Shown here in pieces: positions 46,194 to 53,856 of a stretch of DNA of 64,000 bases. Source of the stretch: Proteiniborus sp. DW1 (GTDB lineage: Bacteria > Bacillota > Clostridia > Tissierellales > Proteiniboraceae). Below the pieces are notes generated by a model. It was not told the DNA's origin. It saw nothing but the letters and a program-made list of their open reading frames with translations, and ran no database searches. The translations under genes and the position numbers were made by a program. Location of the stretch: contig NZ_FMDO01000017.1 of NCBI RefSeq assembly GCF_900095305.1, positions 1 through 64,000 on the forward strand, in the 5' to 3' direction. Position 1 is the first letter of the stretch. Every line of letters begins with the position of its first letter.

Positions 46194-46400
46194 AGAAAAT
46201 CTTTATCTGAGTTAGACTGTGTGAAGTTGTCATTCTTAGTGATATAAATGGACCTGTATAGAATGTGAATTATCACAGGGCCTATGCTCATGCTGACAAA
46301 TAAGTTTCTTTAGCCACATCTAGAGAAAATAGGATTCAAGAATTGCTTGCAATAAGGTATAATTGGTATTAGCAATTGAATTCAAGAGGGGAGGAATACA

Positions 46401-47849
46401 GTGAATAAGCTAGAAGGATTAGAACCAAAGAGAGTCTTTTATTATTTTGAAGAATTATCTAAAATTCCAAGGTGTTCCTATAATGAGCAACAAATAAGTG
46501 ATTACATTAAAAATATAGGAGAAAAATTGGGGCTTGAGACAATTCAAGACGAAGTATTAAATGTTATCATCAGAAAGCCTGCTACACCAGGATATGAAAA
46601 TTCAGAAGGAGTTATCATACAAGGTCATATGGACATGGTTTGTGAAAAGGAAGATGACTGTAATCATGACTTTAGCAAAGACCCCATAAAATTAATAGTT
46701 GATGGTGACTATATTCATGCAGATAAGACAACTCTAGGAGCAGATAATGGAATAGCGTTGGCTATGGGGTTAGCCATACTTGAGGATAATACTCTAGAGC
46801 ACCCTAGTATTGAACTTCTGATTACATCATCCGAGGAGACTGAAATGGATGGGGCCCTTGGACTATCTGAAAATGTCTTGAAGGGAACTAGACTGCTTAA
46901 TATAGACACTGAGGAAGAAGGTGTGCTTATAGCTGGTTCTGCTGGCGGAGAGTTGATAGAAGCAAGAGTTCCAGTAGATTATGAAGAAGTGAATGATTAT
47001 GTGGAAGTGGATTTAACGGTAAGAGGATTAATGGGTGGACATTCTGGCGGAGAAATTCACAAGCCTAGGGGTAATTCCAATAAGATTTTAAATGGTATAT
47101 TAAAAGAAATATTAGAAACTATAGATATAAGGCTAGTGTCTATAACAGGTGGAACTAAGGATAATGCAATTCCTAGACAGACAACAGCTAAAATTGCAGT
47201 GAAAACAGAGGACATATTTAGGTTTAAAAGCTTGATTGAGGAAATAAAGAATAAGACTATAAATATATATAAGTCAGAGGAACCAGATATAGATATAGTT
47301 GTTGCAGAAGGGGATATAGCATCAAAAACCTTTGATAAGAGAACCTTTGATTCTGTAGTCCTACTTTTAGATACTATTCCAACAGGAGTATTTACCTGGA
47401 TGCCTCAAAGCAAGGAAATAGTAGAAAGCTCTAGTAACTTAGCTATAGTAAGAACAGAAAAAGATAAGATTGTTATCCAAGTGTCTATAAGAAGCTCATC
47501 TGAAGATATGTTATTAGAGCTACGTAATAAGATTGTTGATAAAATCAGACAGGCTAAAGCAGAGTACAGTATTAGCGGAAGTTATCCAGAATGGGAATAC
47601 AATCCTAAATCAGAATTAAGAGATATAGCATTAGAGCTTTATAAGGATATGTATGGAAAAGAAATGGTATCTACAGTTATTCATGCAGGCTTAGAATGTG
47701 GAGTATTTGCAAAGAAGTATCCAAAATTAGATATAATATCCATTGGACCCAATATGTATGATGTTCATACACCAAAAGAGAGACTTAGCATTTCATCTAC
47801 TAAGAGGGTTTATGAGTACTTAACTGAGCTTCTAAAGAGACTAAAGTAA
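46401..47849 (+). CDS. pepD: Aminoacyl-histidine dipeptidase (peptidase D, M20 family)
   Basis: The 482-residue metallopeptidase has the two-zinc ligands in QGHMDMV, TLGADNGIA, SSEETEMDGA (catalytic Glu pair), DTEEEG and the late HAGLECG motif. A dimerisation lid with GGHSGGEIH lies in the middle. It is the PepD/Xaa-His dipeptidase layout, cytoplasmic, and cleaves dipeptides such as carnosine. GTG start after GGGGAGG. It lies 207 bp after the YfcC gene. Confidence 0.9.
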   Translation: MNKLEGLEPKRVFYYFEELSKIPRCSYNEQQISDYIKNIGEKLGLETIQDEVLNVIIRKPATPGYENSEGVIIQGHMDMVCEKEDDCNHDFSKDPIKLIVDGDYIHADKTTLGADNGIALAMGLAILEDNTLEHPSIELLITSSEETEMDGALGLSENVLKGTRLLNIDTEEEGVLIAGSAGGELIEARVPVDYEEVNDYVEVDLTVRGLMGGHSGGEIHKPRGNSNKILNGILKEILETIDIRLVSITGGTKDNAIPRQTTAKIAVKTEDIFRFKSLIEEIKNKTINIYKSEEPDIDIVVAEGDIASKTFDKRTFDSVVLLLDTIPTGVFTWMPQSKEIVESSSNLAIVRTEKDKIVIQVSIRSSSEDMLLELRNKIVDKIRQAKAEYSISGSYPEWEYNPKSELRDIALELYKDMYGKEMVSTVIHAGLECGVFAKKYPKLDIISIGPNMYDVHTPKERLSISSTKRVYEYLTELLKRLK

Positions 47850-47902
47850 TGCCGTAAAGAGATTTTCAGGCTGTGTAAAAAATCATTCTCATGGTGATTT
47901 TC

Positions 47903-47971
47903 GTCATTCTGAACGTAGTGAAGAACCTGCCTTTAAAAAGGCAGAGAGAAATTCGCTACGCTCAGGGTGAC
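47903..47971. repeat. Long palindromic copy of the dispersed repeat, acting as a terminator
   Basis: GTCATTCTGAACGTAGTGAAG (47903) is followed by the perfect inner stem CTGCCTTT-AA-AAAGGCAG, and then by the complement of the first part ending CGCTCAGGGTGAC (to 47971). The whole 69 bases fold into one hairpin, followed by AGTTTTTAT. It lies between the convergent pepD and anti-sigma genes. Confidence 0.85.
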
Positions 47972-48007
47972 AGTTTTTATGCAGTTTGTGCTATGCTTAT
48001 GCTGATT

Positions 48008-49012
48008 TTAATCTACTACTTCTATTAAAATTTCGTTTACTTGGTTTGTATATTCCTTTTGTTTGATAATCAGGTTTACAAAACCTTTCTCAACAGCTTC
48101 AAAATTTATAGAAGTATTACTAAATTCGTTATTGTCCAGATTTTTATTTGATTCATTTATAATTCTATCATTATATTCAAATTCTAGAGGTAAAGCATCC
48201 TTATCTAATAAAAATGTGAGTATGGCACCCTTTTTGAGCTTAATTTCATTAGCGGATATGGAAAACCTTCCATTATTGTTTAACTCTAGAGGTAAAAAAT
48301 ACCTATAAATTTTTCTTGATTTTAATACAGGAATTTTATCGTCCTTTATATGATAATCATTAGAAACAGTTCTTTCTTCTATTAACATTCCATTATAAAA
48401 GCTTACCTTTCCTTCAGGTACGTAGTTTCTCTCCAAATATGTTTCTGTAGAATTATTGTTATATTTAATAAGTCTATAATGAATGAAGTTTTTATCATTA
48501 TTACTAGAGGATACAAGAGCAAATTTACTGTCACTGAATGGAATATTCATAACTGTTACTGGATTGGGAATGTCAGTATTTTCCATAATACTACTATATA
48601 TAATTTCATAATCGCCCTTAAGATCTTTTTGCCACAGTACTGCTAATAAATTATTGTTTTTGTTAGGATTATCTAATCGAAAATAATTGATTAAATGATT
48701 GTTTTCTACATCGTCTAATTCAATAGTCTGTTGTAATACTGGAGAACCTACATTTTCAAGTTTTCTATTACCAGCTTGCTTTACAAAAAGGGCAATGAAA
48801 ATTACGCTAAAGGCAGCTGCCATATATTTTATAAACACCTTAGCACTAAATATTGATAAAAATTTCTCTGATGTTTTAGATTTAATATTTTCTTTATCTA
48901 ATATTTTTTTGAGTACTATTTTTCTACTTTGGTCGAAATTAAACTGTTCAAAAAACTTCTCTGACTGATGCCGAGCTATATGTAGTTTTTTATCTAAATC
49001 TTTGTCGTTCAT
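48008..49012 (-). CDS. Membrane-anchored anti-sigma factor-like protein
   Basis: The 334-residue protein has a cytoplasmic N-terminal part of about 60 residues, one membrane helix (about 62-79, KYMAAAFSVIFIALF) and a large external domain that I do not recognise. Its start overlaps the sigma-factor stop by 4 bp. That pairing and topology are those of an ECF anti-sigma factor, although no zinc-binding HxxxCxxC motif is seen. Confidence 0.7.
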   Translation of the reverse strand: MNDKDLDKKLHIARHQSEKFFEQFNFDQSRKIVLKKILDKENIKSKTSEKFLSIFSAKVFIKYMAAAFSVIFIALFVKQAGNRKLENVGSPVLQQTIELDDVENNHLINYFRLDNPNKNNNLLAVLWQKDLKGDYEIIYSSIMENTDIPNPVTVMNIPFSDSKFALVSSSNNDKNFIHYRLIKYNNNSTETYLERNYVPEGKVSFYNGMLIEERTVSNDYHIKDDKIPVLKSRKIYRYFLPLELNNNGRFSISANEIKLKKGAILTFLLDKDALPLEFEYNDRIINESNKNLDNNEFSNTSINFEAVEKGFVNLIIKQKEYTNQVNEILIEVVD

Positions 49013-49545
49013 TCTAAGACCTCCTCAGCCAGAATTTCTTTTAGTTTATCTCTTGCTCTACAAAGTCTGGTTCTAACTGTGCTTTCTTTTAGATTTAATA
49101 CTTGAGCGATTTCCTTAGTATTTAAGCCTTCTAGGTAGTATAGAACAATGACTATTCTATATTTTGTAGGCAAGTCCATTACTTTTTTAAAAATTTCTCC
49201 ACCTTCTATTTCTTCAAAAAGTCTAGTGGTATAGTTTTGTCTTTTAATAGAGTCTAGTTTTTTGATATTGTCCCAGAAGAATAATCGTTTAAATGATGAA
49301 GAAGTCAAGTAGTCCCTACACTTATTAACTGTAATTCTGTAAATCCATGTATAATAAGAGCTTTCGCCTCTAAAGTTATCAAGTCCTTCATATACTTTGC
49401 AAAATACCTCTTGGGCTATGTCTTCTGCCTGGTATCTATCCCTGACATAATAATAGGCTAATTTTAAAACCTTATGTCCAAATCTTTTCATCAAATATTC
49501 TAGGGTTTCTTTCTTGCTATTTATTTTTTGGGGTTCTGATAACAT
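49009..49545 (-). CDS. ECF-type RNA polymerase sigma factor
   Basis: The 178-residue protein has region 2 (YYYVRDRYQAEDIAQEVF, then FRGESSYYTWIYRITVNKCRD) and region 4 (LPTKYRIVIVLYYLEGLNTKEIAQVLNLKESTVRTRL) with no region 1 or 3, typical of ECF sigma factors of the SigW/SigV class. It is cotranscribed with its anti-sigma gene. Targets and signal are unknown; the NEW3-ABC operon upstream is a candidate. Confidence 0.9.
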   Translation of the reverse strand: MLSEPQKINSKKETLEYLMKRFGHKVLKLAYYYVRDRYQAEDIAQEVFCKVYEGLDNFRGESSYYTWIYRITVNKCRDYLTSSSFKRLFFWDNIKKLDSIKRQNYTTRLFEEIEGGEIFKKVMDLPTKYRIVIVLYYLEGLNTKEIAQVLNLKESTVRTRLCRARDKLKEILAEEVLE

Positions 49546-49605
49546 AATACCAACTCCAGTAATACTATCAAAACTTTTGACAAATACATCAAAATTATAT
49601 CATTT

Positions 49606-49638
49606 AGGCATATTAGTCTAATACAGACTAATATGCCT
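49606..49638. terminator. Palindrome between the NEW3-ABC operon and the sigma-factor gene
   Basis: AGGCATATTAGTCT (49606-49619) and AGACTAATATGCCT (49625-49638) form a perfect 14-bp stem with loop AATAC. It could end the upstream minus-strand operon. On the minus strand its edge also overlaps a TTAGAC-16-TATAAT promoter-like pair, so it could equally be an operator for the sigma-factor gene. Confidence 0.6.
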
Positions 49639-49642
49639 AGTC

Positions 49643-50599
49643 CTATATAGCTCTAATTTCTTGTTTCATAAACATTATATAGGAAATGGCAAAGCAAATG
49701 AGAGGTATGGCTACCATTGTGACTATATGTGCCCATATTAGCATCAGGCTTTGACCAAAAGGAAGTGGGCTAGCTATAGCACCTTCTAGCTGAGTGATTA
49801 AAACTAATCCAATAGACCTTACACCAGGATTTAAGATTGTAGTCATGGCTTCATTATAAAGGGTTGATGGAGATACTCTATTTATATTTTGCTTAAGGGA
49901 TTCGTGCTTAAGCATTGTATCAACAGTAGCTTGGTTATCTACTGGATAAAGCCCATTTGCAATTAAACCAGCAAAAAGACTTATGAAAATTGACATAAAA
50001 ATCCACAACGCTATTCCAGCTAAAGCCGATGTAGCAGTTTGTTTAAATACCAAAGAAAACATTAAAGAAATTGCATACCATATTCCTATATATAGTATTG
50101 TTATAAATAAATATACTATAAGTCTTGCGAATTCTTCAAGAGTAGGAGGTATACCTATTAGCAAAATCCCTAATCCTGCAATTCCTATTCCAAGAGTTAG
50201 TACCGTTATAGATAAAATGCTCATACCAGCAAGAAATTTGCCAATTATAACCGTATCTCTGTTAATAGGTTGAGATAATAACCTATTTAATGTTCCTCTT
50301 GCTCTTTCTCCATTTATAGAGTCAAATCCTAAGGCTAGACCTATTAATGGTCCTAAAAAAGAGATAAAAGAGACAAAAGATGGGATATAATCTCCGCTGC
50401 TGGTATATAGTTTTAGGAAAGCAAAATCATCAGTCTCTTTATTTATTGCTTCTCTAATTCCAAGGCCTGCACTGTAAATACTAGACAAACCTATTATAAA
50501 TACAAGTATAAGAATTAAAGTAAATCTCTTGCTCCTTAAATGGTCAGAGATTTCCTTTCTATATAAGGGACCTAATCCATCAAACCTAATTGCTAGCAT
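49643..50599 (-). CDS. ABC-2-type permease of the NEW3-linked transporter
   Basis: The 318-residue protein has about six membrane helices and begins with the LYRKEISDHLRSKRF element typical of ABC-2 permeases. The segment DSINGERARGTLNRLLSQPINRDTVIIGK is the coupling helix region seen in NosY/NatB-like permeases. The gene overlaps the ATPase gene by 14 bp and has AAGGAGG before its start. It is the last of three genes. Confidence 0.8.
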   Translation of the reverse strand: MLAIRFDGLGPLYRKEISDHLRSKRFTLILILVFIIGLSSIYSAGLGIREAINKETDDFAFLKLYTSSGDYIPSFVSFISFLGPLIGLALGFDSINGERARGTLNRLLSQPINRDTVIIGKFLAGMSILSITVLTLGIGIAGLGILLIGIPPTLEEFARLIVYLFITILYIGIWYAISLMFSLVFKQTATSALAGIALWIFMSIFISLFAGLIANGLYPVDNQATVDTMLKHESLKQNINRVSPSTLYNEAMTTILNPGVRSIGLVLITQLEGAIASPLPFGQSLMLIWAHIVTMVAIPLICFAISYIMFMKQEIRAI

Positions 50600-51545
50600 C
50601 TAATACCTCCTTTTTCTCAAAATATTTCTTATAGATATCATCAAGATCTCTTTCCAGTAGTTTTAGGTGTAGGAGGCTATAATTATTTTCATACAATATC
50701 TTAACCATTTTTTTTCTTATGTCTGCTTTCGACTTAATAATAATCTTATTGTTTTCATTATGGACCTCTTCAACTTCAGCAATATTTTTAATTAGATCAA
50801 AAAGCTTTTCATCTGCATTATCAGACTTAATTTCTAGATTAAAATACTCATTTCCAAATACTTGTTCACTAAGTGAATCGATAGGTCCAGAGGCAAGAAG
50901 TTTGCCTTTTACAAAAATACCTACTCTATCACATATTTTTTGTATTTGATGTAGAAGATGAGAAGAAATCAAAACTGTCCTTTTATCTTTTCTGGATAGC
51001 TCATATATTAGATTTAGCATGTATTCAATTCCCTCAGGGTCTAACCCTAGCGTAGGTTCATCTAATATTACTACCTTTGGGTCTCTAATGAGAATATCTG
51101 CAATGCCTAGTCTTTGACGCATACCCTTAGAATAAGTGCCTACTTTCTTATCTCCTGCATTTGATAGGCCTACTCTTTCTAATATTGAGTCAATTTTATT
51201 ACTTAAATTCTTTATATCTACCTTATTTAACTCTGCAATAAACCGTATGTTTTCTTTTCCAGTCAAATCTTCATAAAAACCCATATTATCAGGTAGATAA
51301 CCTACTATTTTCTTAACCTTTATTGGGTCAGTAGTTGAATTGTACCCATCTATTAAAACCCTACCACTAGTAGGCTCGGATAAACCTAGCATCATTAAAA
51401 TCGTAGTTGTTTTGCCAGCTCCATTTGGGCCCAACAGTCCATATATTTCTCCTTCTTTAATTTTAAGATTTAAGCTGTCTACTGCAGTCAAGTCACCATA
51501 TTTTTTAGTTAAATTTTCAGTCTCAATAATGTACTTAACAGTCAT
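50586..51545 (-). CDS. ABC transporter ATP-binding protein of the NEW3-linked transporter
   Basis: The 319-residue ATPase has Walker A GPNGAGKTT, signature YSKGMRQRLGIADIL, Walker B VVILDEPTLGLDP and H-loop SSHLLHQIQ, as in the NatA/CcmA exporter group, with a C-terminal extension of about 90 residues. The start at 51545 follows a GGGAGA site; the longer frame to 51629 would overlap the NEW3 gene. The gene begins 2 bp after that gene ends. Confidence 0.85.
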   Translation of the reverse strand: MTVKYIIETENLTKKYGDLTAVDSLNLKIKEGEIYGLLGPNGAGKTTTILMMLGLSEPTSGRVLIDGYNSTTDPIKVKKIVGYLPDNMGFYEDLTGKENIRFIAELNKVDIKNLSNKIDSILERVGLSNAGDKKVGTYSKGMRQRLGIADILIRDPKVVILDEPTLGLDPEGIEYMLNLIYELSRKDKRTVLISSHLLHQIQKICDRVGIFVKGKLLASGPIDSLSEQVFGNEYFNLEIKSDNADEKLFDLIKNIAEVEEVHNENNKIIIKSKADIRKKMVKILYENNYSLLHLKLLERDLDDIYKKYFEKKEVLDASN

Positions 51546-51547
51546 GG

Positions 51548-52726
51548 CTATCGTCTCCCGTACTTTTTGAATATATAGTAAAGGCCTACGACTAACCCAA
51601 CTATTATTAAGATTCCTATGATACCCCAAGTAGTTGAGGTTTTTACTGTAATTCGAAATTCTTGGGTACTACTGTCTTCAGGAGTCCGTGCTGTTAATCT
51701 AACTACATAGTCACCAACTAAGGCCTTACTGTCTGACTTTATCTTTGCAATTACTTCCTTAGTTTCGCCAGCTTTTAATACATCGATTTCCTTAGGTTCA
51801 AATGTAACCTCCCAATTATTAGGTTCCCAGGAGCTAAGAGTGACATTTTCTAAATCTGTACTACCAGTATTGCTTATAGCAAGTTTTATTCCTTTTTCCT
51901 TACCAGCATAAACAGTATCACTTAGCTTTCCTGTAGGAGTACTTAACTCTATATCATAAGTGCCTTTGATAATTACTTTTAAATCTAATTTTAAAGTTTC
52001 TTCTGCAGACTTTGCTACTATAGGTACAGTATATTCTCCTGCGGTTACTTGATCAGGTGGATCAATATTTATATCAATTCCTTGATTTCTATTAGGGTCT
52101 ACACTAATACTTGCTATTTTTTCACTTGAAGATGCTGGAGAAAATGTAGCCTGCCATCCTCTTGGTAGATTTGCTTCCAAACTATAAGACTGAGTAGTAC
52201 TACTATTGTTCGTTAGATTCACTCTATACTTAAAATTGGTTGAAGGTGTTCCTTCTAAATCAGGATACTCAGCTGTAAGTTTACTGTCTTGCTTTGTAAG
52301 CTCCTTAAGGCTTATATCAAGTGTCAAGCTGTCAGATATACTTGCTCCTTTAGCTTGTACGATTATTTTATAATTCCCTTCTTTAGCATCCGAAGGTATG
52401 GAAACACCTAGTGATACATTTACAGATGAATCATTGTCAACAATGACCTTATTAACAGTTCGTCCATTTCCTTGTAAATTCCACTCCCATTTATCAGGTA
52501 TAGAACTGATTTTTAATTCTACTTCTTGTGTGTCTGAAGTATTATTTTCAATTTTTAAAGGGAAGTCAATTGTTTCTCCTGCTTTTCCTTCAATACCAGG
52601 ATAGGATGTACTAATGACTAAACCCCTATCTGCTAACACTGAAGCTGACGAAAAGCTTAATAATATGATTGTAATAAGAATTAAAGAAAAGTTTTTAAAA
52701 ACCCACTTACATTTAAGTAAGCTCAT
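51548..52726 (-). CDS. NEW3-domain surface protein of an ABC transporter operon
   Basis: The 392-residue protein has a signal peptide (about 1-33, SASVLADRG), three Ig-like beta domains of the NEW3 (NPCBM-associated) type, each with the phrase type 'LPRGWQATFSP' or 'EPNNWEVTFEPKEI', and a C-terminal membrane helix followed by KKYGRR. It is displayed outside and anchored by its tail. The NEW3-ATPase-permease order is a recurring operon whose function is not known; binding of a cell-surface ligand is likely. Confidence 0.8.
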   Translation of the reverse strand: MSLLKCKWVFKNFSLILITIILLSFSSASVLADRGLVISTSYPGIEGKAGETIDFPLKIENNTSDTQEVELKISSIPDKWEWNLQGNGRTVNKVIVDNDSSVNVSLGVSIPSDAKEGNYKIIVQAKGASISDSLTLDISLKELTKQDSKLTAEYPDLEGTPSTNFKYRVNLTNNSSTTQSYSLEANLPRGWQATFSPASSSEKIASISVDPNRNQGIDINIDPPDQVTAGEYTVPIVAKSAEETLKLDLKVIIKGTYDIELSTPTGKLSDTVYAGKEKGIKLAISNTGSTDLENVTLSSWEPNNWEVTFEPKEIDVLKAGETKEVIAKIKSDSKALVGDYVVRLTARTPEDSSTQEFRITVKTSTTWGIIGILIIVGLVVGLYYIFKKYGRR

Positions 52727-53009
52727 AAAAAATTCCCCCTTATTCTTTTTTTATTTTCATATATTTAGACGATTTAGTATTAGGAAGTGCTACATTTTAA
52801 AACAAAAAATTTTAATTTGCTAATTTTTTAATCATTATTGCTAATACTAATAAGTGTTTAACAAAAAACTAGAAATTTATATATTTATCTCGTCACCTCG
52901 TCTTGATTGAGTAAGTTTATTTCAAGAGTATAAATAAAATACCATATTTGTATCTGATAAAAAAGTTTTAAAAAGATATATTAACTAACTTTGATTACGG
53001 AGGATATGT
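52727..53009. other. Divergent intergenic region between the NEW3 operon and cphB
   Basis: This 283-bp AT-rich gap holds the inverted repeat TTAGTATTAG (52774-52783) / CTAATACTAA (52841-52850) and a matching pair of AAGTG...ACAAAAAA segments downstream of each arm. These may be operator sites for the divergent operons. No gene is seen. Confidence 0.4.
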
Positions 53010-53813
53010 ATGAAAGAAGGCAAAAGAGGTGTTCTCCTAATAATAGGGGGAGCAGAGGATAAGGAAGATAAAATGGAGATACTTAAGAAATTCGTTAGAC
53101 TTATGGAACACGATGATTCATCGCTTTTAGTATTGACTACAGCTACAAAAGAGCCAGATATAGTTGGAGACAATTATCGAAGAGTATTCGAAAAGCTAGG
53201 CATGACTAATATAGATATATTGAATATAGATAGCAGAGAAGATGCTAATGATGAAGATTATGTCGAGAAAATAAGAAGTTCGGAGGGAATTTTTTTCACA
53301 GGTGGAGACCAATTAAGAATTACCAGCATAATTGGTGGAACAAAAGCATGTGAGGCACTATTTGAATGTTATCAAAATGGTGGAATCATAGCAGGAACAA
53401 GTGCCGGGGCTTCTGCTATGAGTAGTGTTATGATAATTGAGGGAGATGGCAATGAGCCAGCACGAAAGTGTACTCTAAAAGTTGCTCCTGGTCTAAACCT
53501 ACTAAGCAATTCCATAATAGACCAGCATTTTGCTCAGAGAGGTAGAATTGGTCGATTACTTTGTGGTGTGGCAGAGAACCCAGATATTTTAGGTATTGGG
53601 ATAGATGAAGATACCTCAATAATTGTATATCCCGATGATACCTTTGAAGTATATGGAACAAATGCAGTAACTATAGTTGATGGCAGGTCTATAGAGGAGT
53701 CAAATGTATCTGAATCAAAACCAGATGAAATACTGGCAATTACAAATATAAGATTACATGTGCTGCCAGATGGCTATAGCTATGATTTGAAAAATAGAGA
53801 AGTTTTTAGATAG
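53010..53813 (+). CDS. cphB: Cyanophycinase
   Basis: The 267-residue serine peptidase (S51 family) has the nucleophile in GTSAGASAM (Ser131), FFTGGDQLR before it, and IIDQHFAQRGRIGRL after it. There is no signal peptide, so it acts in the cytoplasm, cutting cyanophycin to beta-aspartyl-arginine dipeptides. The ribosome site is CGGAGG. It is followed 43 bp later by the synthetase gene, so storage and breakdown are encoded together. Confidence 0.9.
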   Translation: MKEGKRGVLLIIGGAEDKEDKMEILKKFVRLMEHDDSSLLVLTTATKEPDIVGDNYRRVFEKLGMTNIDILNIDSREDANDEDYVEKIRSSEGIFFTGGDQLRITSIIGGTKACEALFECYQNGGIIAGTSAGASAMSSVMIIEGDGNEPARKCTLKVAPGLNLLSNSIIDQHFAQRGRIGRLLCGVAENPDILGIGIDEDTSIIVYPDDTFEVYGTNAVTIVDGRSIEESNVSESKPDEILAITNIRLHVLPDGYSYDLKNREVFR

Positions 53814-53856
53814 GCTAATCTTATGTTCATCAAGTTAAAGTTAGGAGGCAGAGCAA

